Shown: positions 27,479 to 36,233 of the stretch, piece after piece
Numbering within the stretch: position 1 is the stretch's first letter
How the letters are laid out: every line of letters starts with the position of its first letter
Origin: Kineobactrum sediminis
GTDB taxonomy: Bacteria > Pseudomonadota > Gammaproteobacteria > Pseudomonadales > Halieaceae
DNA: 64,000 nt
Direction of reading: 5' to 3'
Assembly (NCBI RefSeq): GCF_002868715.1
Contig: NZ_PKLZ01000014.1
Coordinates: 50,997-114,996 of the forward strand
Made by a program: the position numbers and the translations under genes
The notes under the pieces: generated by a model
Told to the model about the DNA's origin: nothing
Databases searched by the model: none
What the model saw: only the letters and a program-made list of their open reading frames with translations

Positions 27479-28753
27479 TTATTTCATCGCCTTCAACACT
27501 TCCCGGGTTAAATCCCAGGGGCTGAAACCCTGGCTGCCATAATCCAGGCCACGTCGAACGATGACCAGGTTATGCGAAGGCAGCACCACTGTGTACTGGC
27601 CACGATTGCCCTTGCTTGAATAGGCGTCAGTGGAAATATCGCGGCGGCCCTCGGGCACCAGCCACCACTGGCCACCATAGTCACTACCCCGCTCCACACT
27701 TGCGGGCGCGGGCGTGCGGGAGAACTCAATCCACTCTTGGGAGACCAGGCGCTCACCATTCCATACCCCGTTATTGAGATACAGCAAACCGAAGCGGGCC
27801 AGGTCCCTGGCATTGGTATATACCTGGCTGCTGAAAATAAAATCGCCAAACCGGTCTGTGCTGACCAGCGTATTGCGCATGCCGATTTTGTCCAGTAGCG
27901 CCCTGCGCGGAAACTCTGCGTAGGCCGTCTCGCTACCCAGGGCCTGCTTCATCGCATACACGCCGAGTAGCGTGTCATAGTTTTCGTAATCCCACACGCT
28001 GCCGGGCTCTCGTATCAGGCCACGACTACGTGCACCGGAGACTGAACTTGCCCCGGCCCAATAGGACAGCCCCGATCCAGTAGCATACTCCATGCCGTTA
28101 TTGTCGATGGTTTCCAGGCCACTGGACATGTTCAGCACATGCCGGAGCGTGATCCGGTTGCGCGGGTCAGTGTCCGGCGAACCATTTTCCGGCAGCCAGG
28201 CAAAACCCAGCGGTTCGTCCAGAGACAGTTTGCCCTCATCCACCAGCATGCCAATCAGCCCCGATGCGATACTCTTGGCGGTGGACCAGGTGCGGGTGCG
28301 TGTGGACATGTCTATCCCGGGTGCATACCGCTCGTGGATAATCTTCCCGTTATGCACCACAACCAGGCTCAGCGTGTCCTGTTCCGGGGAGGGACGATTG
28401 AATGCCCAGTCCGAGGCGGCCTGCAGTGCGACAGCGTCGATGGTGTCTGGCAAGCCGCTGTTCTCAACAAGGTCACCATCCGGCCAGGGGATTTGCGCCG
28501 GGTCCCCGGGCGGCGATGGCAGCATCAATTCGGGCAGCGTGTCGATATCCACCAGCGTCTGGTCGGGGGCAAGAATCACACAGCCGATGCCCTCGCGAAA
28601 CACCGCGCGCATGACCGGCACATCCCCCGGCGCACCGACTTCCACCGCACGCAGATCCTGGTCAACCCGATAATCACCGCCATCCACAGTGCCAACAGGC
28701 TCAGGCAGGAAAGCCAGTTCCTGCCTGAACAATTGTCTATTTTCCTGTGACAT
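27479..28753 (-). CDS. Serine hydrolase, class C beta-lactamase fold
   Basis: 424 residues. SxxK catalytic pair at S157/K160 in TWSTAKS; the Tyr-x-Asn motif is YEN in VWDYENYDTLLG; the GSQGFSPW region near the end replaces the usual KTG. The pattern resembles 6-aminohexanoate-dimer hydrolase and esterase EstB-like proteins, not true beta-lactamases. There is no signal peptide; the first ~90 residues are an extra domain ahead of the catalytic part. It converges with the dehydrogenase gene, 7 bases apart. Substrate unknown. Confidence 0.85.
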   Translation of the reverse strand: MSQENRQLFRQELAFLPEPVGTVDGGDYRVDQDLRAVEVGAPGDVPVMRAVFREGIGCVILAPDQTLVDIDTLPELMLPSPPGDPAQIPWPDGDLVENSGLPDTIDAVALQAASDWAFNRPSPEQDTLSLVVVHNGKIIHERYAPGIDMSTRTRTWSTAKSIASGLIGMLVDEGKLSLDEPLGFAWLPENGSPDTDPRNRITLRHVLNMSSGLETIDNNGMEYATGSGLSYWAGASSVSGARSRGLIREPGSVWDYENYDTLLGVYAMKQALGSETAYAEFPRRALLDKIGMRNTLVSTDRFGDFIFSSQVYTNARDLARFGLLYLNNGVWNGERLVSQEWIEFSRTPAPASVERGSDYGGQWWLVPEGRRDISTDAYSSKGNRGQYTVVLPSHNLVIVRRGLDYGSQGFSPWDLTREVLKAMK

Positions 28754-28765
28754 TGCGCGGCCCGG

Positions 28766-28789
28766 CGATCCGGTGATCCGGTGATCCGG
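28766..28789. repeat. Three tandem 8-base units
   Basis: GATCCGGT, GATCCGGT, GATCCGGC in direct succession between the alkylsulfatase and serine hydrolase genes. It is a small sequence repeat without an obvious role and might vary in copy number. Confidence 0.5.
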
Positions 28790-28826
28790 CGGCCGGGGAC
28801 CCGGCGTTGGATCGAGCGATTAGTAA

Positions 28827-31340
28827 TCAGCGTCGCGTTCCGGGCATGATCTCGAAAACCGGGTCAAATTGCACCAGCACCGAGGCGAGCTGCTGCAGAA
28901 CCGCCACATCACCCTCCACCTGCCCACGCCCGGCGCCCAGCTGGCTGGCCAGTGTTTCCTGTCCCATGATGACCTGGTCAAGGTCACTGCGGTTCATGCG
29001 GATGGTTACATCCGCCTGCCCTGACTGGTAACCACTGATGGTGGTGAGCGTGCCACCGCGCATTTCAATCACAAACTGCTCGCCGTTATCCGATGTCACA
29101 AAATTGATCTTGAAGGCAAGGCCGTCGGCGCGCTGGCTGTCCACCCGGGTGGCCACCGCATCCCACCACTGGGCGGTCGTCATGGCCCGGGCAAGATCCG
29201 GGCTAGCACTGTGTACAGCACCCAGCGGCGCCACGCCATAACGCAACTCCTGGGCCGCGGTGAGGAACACATTGCGCATACTGGTGCTCTCGTATTGATA
29301 GCCCAGCTGTTCAAACACATCCGCCAGACGGCTTTTGGCGGCCTGGTTGCCCGGTTCGGCGTAGACCAGTTTGTTCAACAACTCCATGGCATGGCGGTAA
29401 TCGCCCTGTGCCACCAGCTCGTCGGTTTTAGTCATGATGTTATTGGCCCCGCCCATCATTTCCACATACAGCGGCGCGGATTGCTCTGGAGAGAGCGGTG
29501 CAAGTGTTGCCGGGTTGCCGTCCCAATAACCCAGGTAGCGATTGATCACCGCCCGGGAATTATGGAACTCCGAGCCGTGATACTGGCGCACCGCCCAGCT
29601 TTGCTGCAGCGACTCCGGGACCTTGTATTCGTTGTGCATCTGGTTGATGGTAACGCCGCGGTTGGCCAGGTTCAGCACCTGGTTATTCAGGTTGGCATAG
29701 GCATCCCTTTGGTCGCGCATCACTTCCTGGATGCGTTCATTGCCCCAGCGCGGCCAGTTATGCGAGGACACCATGACCTCCGCTTCGCGGCCAAAGCGGT
29801 ACAGGGCCTCATTGATCTGCCGCGACCAGGACAGTGCATCGCGCACCAGGGCGCCGCGCAGGGTATAGATGTTATGAATGGTGGCGGTGATGTTCTCTGC
29901 CGCCCAGAACACCTTGCTGTCCGGGAACCACGCGTTCATTTCCGCGGGCGCCTCGGTGCCGGGGGTGTTCTGGAAAACAATGCGGATGCCATCAATCAGG
30001 TGTTCTTCAAAATCCTCGGTGACTACCACTGTCGGCGCAATCAGGCCACTGGTGCCCCGTGGCAGCCCTTTGCCAATGGCGGAATCAACCTGCCCGAACG
30101 GGCCTGCCGCCAGCGGGTTACCGTACTGGTAGGACGCCCGTCGGCTCATGGCATTGCCGGCATAGACATTCTCCGAGATGGCCTCTTCCATGAATCCGAC
30201 CGGCGCATAAACCTGCACGCGTCCGGCGAGCACATCCGCTTCGTCCACCACGCCGCGCACGCCGCCAAAGTGATCAATATGCGAGTGTGAATACACCACC
30301 GCGGTCACCGACCGTTCGCCCAGCTGTTCATTGGCAAAGGCCAACGCGGCTGCCGCGGTTTCCCGGGTAAGCAAAACATCAAACAGGACCCAGCCCTCCT
30401 CGCCACGGATCAGCGTCATGTTAGCCAGGTCATAACCGCGAATCTGGTAGATGAAATCGGGGACGACTTCGTACAGGCCAAAATTCATATTCAAGGTGGC
30501 CTGGCGCTGCAGCGACGGGTGAATGCTGTCATAGTCCTCGCCGTTCAACAGAAACTCATAGCGGCCCATATCCCAGACTACGTTGCCGGCGGCACCCAGA
30601 ATCTGCTGATACGGTGGAGCCGCGATAAAACCGCGCCGGGATTCCTCAAAATCGCGCTCATCGGCAAACGGTAATTGGGTGCGCAGCCGGGCCTGTTGTT
30701 CGGCGGTGATTTCAGTAGCCGGATTGGGGCGGCCCCAGGGCACAGGCGGTGTGGGTACGGGTTCGCTCAGGTCAAATTCCACCCGAAACAGGCGATCCGA
30801 GTCGCGTCGCGCCAGCTCATAATAAAAGTACTGGCCAGGATCCATTTCCATCGCCCAGACGTTGGTCAGGGAAGCGCTCAAACCTTCACGCTTGAACATG
30901 CCGATGGAAAACTGATCAACCGGAAATTCCTGGCGTATCGCGGTGCCCTGCTCAGTGGTGTCGCCGCCATACAGGGTCACCGCGTCATCAGTACCATCTT
31001 CGTGGCGATGATCGTGTTGCAGGCGCAGGCCATCGACCGTGCGTGTCAGAACCCAGGTACGACTGTGATCATCACCAACGTGAAAGGGGATGCGAATTTC
31101 ATTGGCTGAGCATTCGCGAATATGCATGACCAGGCCCTGACCTTCGAAGGGATCATCGGCAACGGGCGGTGTATTGGCAACCACACGCCCGGAGAAAGAC
31201 TGCCCGCAGTACTGTGCGATGTTGGTCATGAAGATATCGACCGTGGACTGGGCGGTAGTGGCTTCCTGGTCGCCAGGATCGGTACAGGCCGTGAGTACCA
31301 GTAAAAAGGACAAACAAAGAAGTCTGGGGAACAGGTTCAT
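28827..31340 (-). CDS. Alkyl sulfatase, SdsA/BDS1 type, predicted lipoprotein
   Basis: 837 residues from the ATG at 31340. The N terminus is a lipoprotein signal (MNLFPRLLCLSFLLVLTAC, lipobox LTAC); the frame continues upstream but would bury this signal. The metallo-beta-lactamase motif HSHIDHFGG (near residue 355) binds two zinc ions. Further features are SSHNWPRWGNERI, a dimerisation domain in the second half and a C-terminal SCP2-like lipid-binding domain ending near RMNRSDLDQVIMG. Such enzymes release sulfate from alkyl sulfates like dodecyl sulfate. About 190 bases separate it from the divergent PRC-barrel gene. Confidence 0.93.
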   Translation of the reverse strand: MNLFPRLLCLSFLLVLTACTDPGDQEATTAQSTVDIFMTNIAQYCGQSFSGRVVANTPPVADDPFEGQGLVMHIRECSANEIRIPFHVGDDHSRTWVLTRTVDGLRLQHDHRHEDGTDDAVTLYGGDTTEQGTAIRQEFPVDQFSIGMFKREGLSASLTNVWAMEMDPGQYFYYELARRDSDRLFRVEFDLSEPVPTPPVPWGRPNPATEITAEQQARLRTQLPFADERDFEESRRGFIAAPPYQQILGAAGNVVWDMGRYEFLLNGEDYDSIHPSLQRQATLNMNFGLYEVVPDFIYQIRGYDLANMTLIRGEEGWVLFDVLLTRETAAAALAFANEQLGERSVTAVVYSHSHIDHFGGVRGVVDEADVLAGRVQVYAPVGFMEEAISENVYAGNAMSRRASYQYGNPLAAGPFGQVDSAIGKGLPRGTSGLIAPTVVVTEDFEEHLIDGIRIVFQNTPGTEAPAEMNAWFPDSKVFWAAENITATIHNIYTLRGALVRDALSWSRQINEALYRFGREAEVMVSSHNWPRWGNERIQEVMRDQRDAYANLNNQVLNLANRGVTINQMHNEYKVPESLQQSWAVRQYHGSEFHNSRAVINRYLGYWDGNPATLAPLSPEQSAPLYVEMMGGANNIMTKTDELVAQGDYRHAMELLNKLVYAEPGNQAAKSRLADVFEQLGYQYESTSMRNVFLTAAQELRYGVAPLGAVHSASPDLARAMTTAQWWDAVATRVDSQRADGLAFKINFVTSDNGEQFVIEMRGGTLTTISGYQSGQADVTIRMNRSDLDQVIMGQETLASQLGAGRGQVEGDVAVLQQLASVLVQFDPVFEIMPGTRR

Positions 31341-31530
31341 GGCTATCTCTCGGTCAACTGACTGTATTAATTCTTGTAGACCAAGACTAGTCGTTTTGAT
31401 AATGACAGACAATGCGCAAAACCACGCTGGTGTTTCGCAGATCCTGGTCTAGCCTTAGAAACTACAGTGGGCCGGCGAGCAGCATCAGCTGCCCTGGCCC
31501 GCTCCCGAACCGACAATTGAGGAGACTGAC

Positions 31531-32052
31531 ATGAGCACACCAACAATTCGCAAACTGGGTATCCCATTGCTTGCAGGCGCGATGGGCCTGAGTTTAAGTG
31601 CCTTCGGCCAGGATGGCGCACAAGACGCCCAGGGCCTTTATTCGGCAGAAGATCTGATCGGCGCCGAAGTCTTTGACGCCAATGGCGAAGAAATCGGTAA
31701 TGTGGAAGATATACTGCTTGGCAACGATATGGGCCTGTATTCGCTGGTTATCCAGACCAACGAGTTTCTTGGTATCGGTGGCACTGACATCGTAGCCAAA
31801 CGCGGTGACTTCACTGTGCGGGTTGAGGATAAGGACCCGATGTTCGGTAACGTTAAATATGATGTTCATATAACGTCTGCCGGCGAGAACCTCAAGGGCT
31901 TCGAGGAATACACCGAGCAATGGTGGGACGACACTGCGCAAAATCTGAACGACGCCTGGGAAAGCGCCAGGGACACCACGAAAAGCGCCTGGGAAAGTAC
32001 CAAGCAAGCCACTGCTTCTGCCTGGGAAAGCGCCAGGGAAAGCACACAGTAG
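31531..32052 (+). CDS. Exported PRC-barrel protein with 11-residue helical repeats
   Basis: 173 residues. A signal peptide (LGIPLLAGAMGLSLSAFG) is followed by a PRC-barrel domain (residues ~36-110: SAEDLIGAEVFDANGEEIGN, then VEDILLG). The tail has three 11-residue repeats beginning AWES at 142, 153 and 164, which would form an amphipathic helix. GAGGAG ribosome site just before the ATG. PRC-barrel proteins of this kind are often stress-induced; the role is unknown. Confidence 0.85.
   Translation: MSTPTIRKLGIPLLAGAMGLSLSAFGQDGAQDAQGLYSAEDLIGAEVFDANGEEIGNVEDILLGNDMGLYSLVIQTNEFLGIGGTDIVAKRGDFTVRVEDKDPMFGNVKYDVHITSAGENLKGFEEYTEQWWDDTAQNLNDAWESARDTTKSAWESTKQATASAWESARESTQ
31954..32049 (+). repeat. 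Three 33-base in-frame repeats in the PRC-barrel gene
   Basis: Units start at 31954, 31987 and 32020 with GCCTGGGAAAG (Ala-Trp-Glu-Ser). The third is one codon shorter because the gene stops. The repeat recalls the 11-mers of LEA-type proteins. Confidence 0.8.
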
Positions 32053-32069
32053 GAAAAACACTGCGCAGG

Positions 32070-33017
32070 TTATGCGCCCGTTGGCTGACGCCGTGGCGTC
32101 GTTGGGATACCATCCGAAGGGACCAGCAGTGTGACGTGCCTGTCGCTCACCTCGATGCGGAGGATTCCGCTTCCGCTGCAGGTGCCAGCGGCGGGCGTTA
32201 TTCCATCGAGATGGATGCAACCCCCGACACCATGGAGCTGTAAGCGTCGCCCCCGAAGCACCGGGAGGTCGGCCGGGACGTCGGCGGCGCCGGATAAGCA
32301 TCGCGCAAGATAAACATCCAGGGCGGAGCGCGCGGTTTCAGGTACCAGCACCACATCAAGCTGACCGTCGCCAGGATCGGCCTGCGGTGCGAGCTTGAGA
32401 TTGGGACCGATAAATGGAAAATTCAGTGCCTCTATCAACAGGTAATCGCCCGAAATGTCGCGCTCGTCAAGCGTCCCGTGGATAGGTACGGGAGCTCGTT
32501 CCTGCAAGCCGTGCCGCAGTATCGCGATCATCTCCAGTAACTTGTCCGGGGTTTCGAGATGCGCGATCCCGGCATTGTCGGTGGCATTGAGTCGCGCCAT
32601 GATGTCGGCATAAAGACCGACCCCCACGCCCTCCAGGAAATATTCCGGCCCCCGGATACCGCTTATCCGGCCCAGGTCGACACGGCAACGGTCAGCGGTG
32701 GCCCAGCTTTCAATTAGTTGCGCCAGGGACATACCAAGCAGACCCAGTGATCGGGCCACATTGTTGGCGGTACCACGCGGCAGTATGGCAATCGCGGCCG
32801 GCTGGCCGGCCAGTCGGCCGGCGACCTTGCTGATGGTACCGTCGCCGCCACTGGCCACAACGATGTCATCTGCCGCGAGACCTTTTTCCCAGTTTTGGTC
32901 GCCCAGTGAGCCGATAGCGGTGTCGTAGCCGGCATCGCGCAACAGGGCCAGCACAGCCGTTTCACCCGCGGCAGTGCCGCTGGCGGCATCGGGGTTGTGG
33001 ATCAGGATGGCTCGCAT
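32070..33017 (-). CDS. Diacylglycerol kinase-family lipid kinase
   Basis: 315 residues from the ATG at 33017; a GTG nine bases upstream is too close to the GGAGG ribosome site. The nucleotide-binding motif GGDGT is in VVASGGDGTISKVAG, with LPRGTANNVARSLGL next, as in the DagK/YegS family. The C-terminal beta-sandwich includes DGQLDVVLVPE. It phosphorylates a lipid, but which one cannot be told. It ends 17 bases from the end of the convergent PRC-barrel gene. Confidence 0.9.
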   Translation of the reverse strand: MRAILIHNPDAASGTAAGETAVLALLRDAGYDTAIGSLGDQNWEKGLAADDIVVASGGDGTISKVAGRLAGQPAAIAILPRGTANNVARSLGLLGMSLAQLIESWATADRCRVDLGRISGIRGPEYFLEGVGVGLYADIMARLNATDNAGIAHLETPDKLLEMIAILRHGLQERAPVPIHGTLDERDISGDYLLIEALNFPFIGPNLKLAPQADPGDGQLDVVLVPETARSALDVYLARCLSGAADVPADLPVLRGRRLQLHGVGGCIHLDGITPAAGTCSGSGILRIEVSDRHVTLLVPSDGIPTTPRRQPTGA

Positions 33018-33140
33018 GGGGGTCACTACCTCCGGCCGGCAGCGGAGGTGTCCGCTGGAAAGCGTTCAGGTCATTCGACAGTCGAAATTTCATAGTAAGA
33101 GTCTAGAATATAGAAAAGAAAGTCGGACGGGCAGAATCTC

Positions 33141-33863
33141 ATGAACATACTGATTGCGAACGACGACGGAATCTATAGCCCGGGAATCGCGGCACTGGCC
33201 GAGGTGGCAGCACAATTCGGTCATGTTCGCGTGGTGGCGCCCGATGTCGAACAGTCATCAATGGGGCACTCGATTACTGCCTCGCGGCCCCTGACCTATC
33301 GGCCGACGTCCCTGGCTGGTGTCGACGCATACCGCGTCAACGGTACGCCGGCGGACTGTGTTGCACTGGGCGCCTATCACTGGGAAAAGATGGATGTCGT
33401 GCTCTCGGGCATCAATCTCGGCAGCAATCTCGGTAACAGTATGTGGCACTCGGGCACGCTGGCGGCCGCCAAGCAAGCGGTTCTGCTCGGCCTTCGCGGT
33501 ATTGCACTGAGTGCACCGGTGGTAGGTGACACACCCGATTTCGAAGAGCTCAAGCCCGCGGTGGCCGAAGTGCTGGAATTGTTGCTGCCACAGAACGACC
33601 TGTCCCTGGTCAATGTGAACTTCCCCCTTTCCAGGCCCCTGGGAATGCGCTGGGTTCGCCAGTCGGTCAGGCAGTATGACGGCAAGGTAATCCCCGGGCG
33701 GGATCCGATGGGGCGGGAACACTTCTGGTTTACCGTCGCCGCGGTGGGAGATCCCGAAGAGGGCACCGATCGTTGGGCGGTCGAGCAGGGCTATACTGCG
33801 ATGACGCCGCTGCGCCTCGATTTGACCAACGAGCAGGAACTGGAAAAGGCCCAGCGCAAATGA
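33141..33863 (+). CDS. surE: 5'/3'-nucleotidase SurE
   Basis: 240 residues. Metal-binding NDDG at 7-10, the SSMGHSITASRPLT stretch, NGTPADCVALG and GINLGSNLGNSMWHSGTLAAA are hallmark SurE motifs. It removes phosphate from nucleoside monophosphates and short polyphosphates and is linked to stationary-phase survival. In E. coli surE neighbours pcm and nlpD; neither is here. Confidence 0.95.
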   Translation: MNILIANDDGIYSPGIAALAEVAAQFGHVRVVAPDVEQSSMGHSITASRPLTYRPTSLAGVDAYRVNGTPADCVALGAYHWEKMDVVLSGINLGSNLGNSMWHSGTLAAAKQAVLLGLRGIALSAPVVGDTPDFEELKPAVAEVLELLLPQNDLSLVNVNFPLSRPLGMRWVRQSVRQYDGKVIPGRDPMGREHFWFTVAAVGDPEEGTDRWAVEQGYTAMTPLRLDLTNEQELEKAQRK

Positions 33864-33922
33864 AGGGGTTGAGCTAATCGAAAATACACGAGTCCATACG
33901 CCCGCACACCTGCCGCCCCATG

Positions 33923-33928
33923 TATAAT
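33923..33928 (+). promoter_or_regulatory. Perfect -10 (TATAAT) directly before the trigger-factor-like gene
   Basis: TATAAT ends 8 bases before the ATG at 33937 and there is no Shine-Dalgarno. Transcription from it would start within a base or two of the ATG, giving a leaderless message. The -35 region is poor. Confidence 0.45.
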
Positions 33929-33936
33929 GATTCACC

Positions 33937-34827
33937 ATGAACAACAGCCGCATACTCGACGAACGCATAGATCAGCTGACTCACGTCTATCGCCTGGCCC
34001 TTGATGCCGGGCCGGTAAACACCGAAGTGGACCGGCAATTGAGTGACATGGGCCGTACCGCCACGGTCTCCGGGTTCCGCAAGGGGAAAGCCCCATTGTC
34101 AGTTCTGCGCAACCGCTTTGGCGATCGCATACGCCAGTCCGTGGTCGATCGCATGGCCATCGAGGTGGCCAGACAAATCATTGCCGAGAAAGTGCTGCAA
34201 CCGATCCGCCGTCCCGAAATCAGCCTGATCGAGCAAAGTCCGGCCAACACTGCGGAACTGGAACTGGAACTCACCGTGGAGGTCGCACCACGGGTTGAAC
34301 TCGACAGCCTCGAAGGCCTGGCGCTACAGCGACTGGCCCCCCCCACCGGCAGCACCGCCGAACAGGAACAGGCGCAAATTCACCTGCGCCGCCAACTCTT
34401 CGATGTCCTGATGGCGCGCCATGACTTTCCGGTACCCGGCGAAATGGTGGAACGGGAGCGGACGGGCATTGAAGCCGGTTACCAGCGCGACATCGGCGGC
34501 CCCGTCGATGCCGACCTGCGGGTGGAGTTCGCCCGCATTGCCGAGCGGCGTATCCGGCTCGCCATACTGCTGACCGAAATCGGTCGTGTCCATAACATCC
34601 ATCTGGATCGCGACGAGGTCACCGCGTTGATTGCGGCGCAGGCACAGGACGACGATACCCAGCAGGCCGAACTAATCGATTACTACCTGGACCATCCCAG
34701 CGCCATGGCCGAATTGCAATCCGCACTGTTTGAAGATCGTGTCGTCGCTTTCCTGCTGGCGCATTGTGACATTGAGGAGGTCCAGCTCAGCGCCGACGGG
34801 TTCAGCAGCGCCCTCGACACAGCATGA
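33937..34827 (+). CDS. Trigger factor homologue lacking the FKBP/PPIase domain
   Basis: 296 residues compared with about 430 in classical trigger factor. Residues 1-~130 match the ribosome-binding N domain, including the ribosomal-protein L23-docking signature GFRKGKAPLSVLRNRFG and an ELTVEVAPRVEL end. The PPIase domain is absent: after a short linker (RLAPPTGSTAEQEQAQ) the sequence enters the C-terminal chaperone domain (LRRQLFDVLMARHDFPVPGE, later AERRIRLAILLTEIGRVHNI and DYYLDHPSAMAELQSALFED). It could bind nascent chains at the ribosome exit. Its stop shares ATGA with the sulfotransferase start, which ties the two together. It is unlikely to be the housekeeping trigger factor, which usually precedes clpP. 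Confidence 0.85.
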   Translation: MNNSRILDERIDQLTHVYRLALDAGPVNTEVDRQLSDMGRTATVSGFRKGKAPLSVLRNRFGDRIRQSVVDRMAIEVARQIIAEKVLQPIRRPEISLIEQSPANTAELELELTVEVAPRVELDSLEGLALQRLAPPTGSTAEQEQAQIHLRRQLFDVLMARHDFPVPGEMVERERTGIEAGYQRDIGGPVDADLRVEFARIAERRIRLAILLTEIGRVHNIHLDRDEVTALIAAQAQDDDTQQAELIDYYLDHPSAMAELQSALFEDRVVAFLLAHCDIEEVQLSADGFSSALDTA

Positions 34828-36218
34828 CTACGCCCGAGGGTACCCGCAGGGCTGAAGCGCAACGCTGGGGCCGACGGGGATCCCTGCAGGCGCAGCGCGG
34901 TGACTGGCCGGCCGCGGCGGAGGCGTTCGAGCGCGCGCGAGCCCTCGCCCCGGACGAACTTGCGGCCTACCGTGGGCTGGCCCATGCACGGTTTGCGCTG
35001 CAGGACCTGGACAGTATCCGGCGTCTGGCCGATGAACTCGGCAGGCGGTTCCCGGCCGCGGCGTTTACCCATCTTCTCAGGGGCCACCTGCACAAGGCAT
35101 TCGGCGAGACGGTCGCCGCCAGAGCGGCCTATCACTCCGCACTGAAACGGGAACCAACCCTGGGCGAAGCTCTGTTCGGTATCGTCGACCTCGCGATACC
35201 GGCCCCCGACGATACGCTGGCCGCACAGGCAACAGAGATCGCCAGCCGTGACGACCTGCCCGCCGCCGACCGGATCAATGCCGGCTTCGCAGTCGCACGC
35301 ATCATGGACAAAGCCGGTGACCATCAACAGGCTTTCAGGTTTTTACAGCAGGCCAATACCCTGGCGCATGATGAACTCGCCGGTCAGGGCATCCGCTACC
35401 AACCCGAACAGATGGAAAAGCGGGTGGCCGGCCATCTGCAGACCTATAACGCCGACAGTTTCGCGACCCCGCTTGATCCACTGCCCATCGACCTGCTACC
35501 GGTATTCATCATCGGCCTGCCCCGCTCTGGCACCACACTGCTGGAACAGATTCTGGCCGGCCATCCCGACGTTGAGGCCGGTGGCGAACTGACGACCGCC
35601 CACCAGTGCGAAGCCCGCTTTCGGGCACAGCGCGAACAGGCCGGCCGGCGCGGGCCGGTCGATGCCTCGAACCCCGTGGACAGGCGCCTGCTTGAAGACG
35701 CCCGGGAGCACTATGTCGATGCCCTGTTCGAGCGTGGACTGGAAGGCCCCCGGGTGGTGGACAAAATGCCGGCCAATTTCGAAATCGCCGGTTTCCTGCG
35801 GCTGATGTTTCCCGACGCACCCATCATCCACAGTGTGCGCGACCTGCGTGCCACTGCGTTCTCACTGTACAGTGCCAACTTTGCCGGCCATGAACCCTAC
35901 TACCACACCCTGGAGGATCTGGCGCACTATTGCTCGCTATACCAGCGCCTGATGCGGCACTGGCAGGCCGTCCTCCCCGGCCCTTTTATCAACGTGGCCT
36001 ATGAAGAGCTGGTGAGTGATCCGGATCGACAGATCCCCGCGCTACTCGAGAGCACCGGGCTGACACCGCATCCGGGTTGCCTGGACTTTCATCGCCACCA
36101 GCGACCGGTGCTGACCGCCAGCCACAGCCAGGTTCGCCAGCCCATGCATACCGGCGCGATAGCCCGGTGGCGGCATTACCGCCAGTGGTTGGGCCCGCTC
36201 AACACGCTGGCTTCCTAG
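34824..36218 (+). CDS. TPR-containing sulfotransferase (first copy)
   Basis: 464 residues. The N-terminal ~190 residues are helical TPR-like repeats (WPAAAEAFERARALAPDELA). The C-terminal sulfotransferase domain binds PAPS: 5'-phosphosulfate loop GLPRSGTT at 231-238 and the 3'-phosphate site SVRDLRATAFSLY near 345. KMPANF lies between. This layout is shared by bacterial proteins related to tyrosylprotein sulfotransferases; the acceptor is unknown. No signal peptide, so it is cytoplasmic. It is coupled by a 4-base overlap to the trigger-factor-like gene, suggesting that the acceptor may be a nascent or newly made protein; this is inference. Confidence 0.88.
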   Translation: MTTPEGTRRAEAQRWGRRGSLQAQRGDWPAAAEAFERARALAPDELAAYRGLAHARFALQDLDSIRRLADELGRRFPAAAFTHLLRGHLHKAFGETVAARAAYHSALKREPTLGEALFGIVDLAIPAPDDTLAAQATEIASRDDLPAADRINAGFAVARIMDKAGDHQQAFRFLQQANTLAHDELAGQGIRYQPEQMEKRVAGHLQTYNADSFATPLDPLPIDLLPVFIIGLPRSGTTLLEQILAGHPDVEAGGELTTAHQCEARFRAQREQAGRRGPVDASNPVDRRLLEDAREHYVDALFERGLEGPRVVDKMPANFEIAGFLRLMFPDAPIIHSVRDLRATAFSLYSANFAGHEPYYHTLEDLAHYCSLYQRLMRHWQAVLPGPFINVAYEELVSDPDRQIPALLESTGLTPHPGCLDFHRHQRPVLTASHSQVRQPMHTGAIARWRHYRQWLGPLNTLAS

Positions 36219-36233
36219 CCAGTCTCTGCAGCA

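Noticed and set aside
29211..30290. 359-codon open frame antisense to the alkylsulfatase
   Set aside because: Shadow of the alkylsulfatase codons; no recognisable motif.
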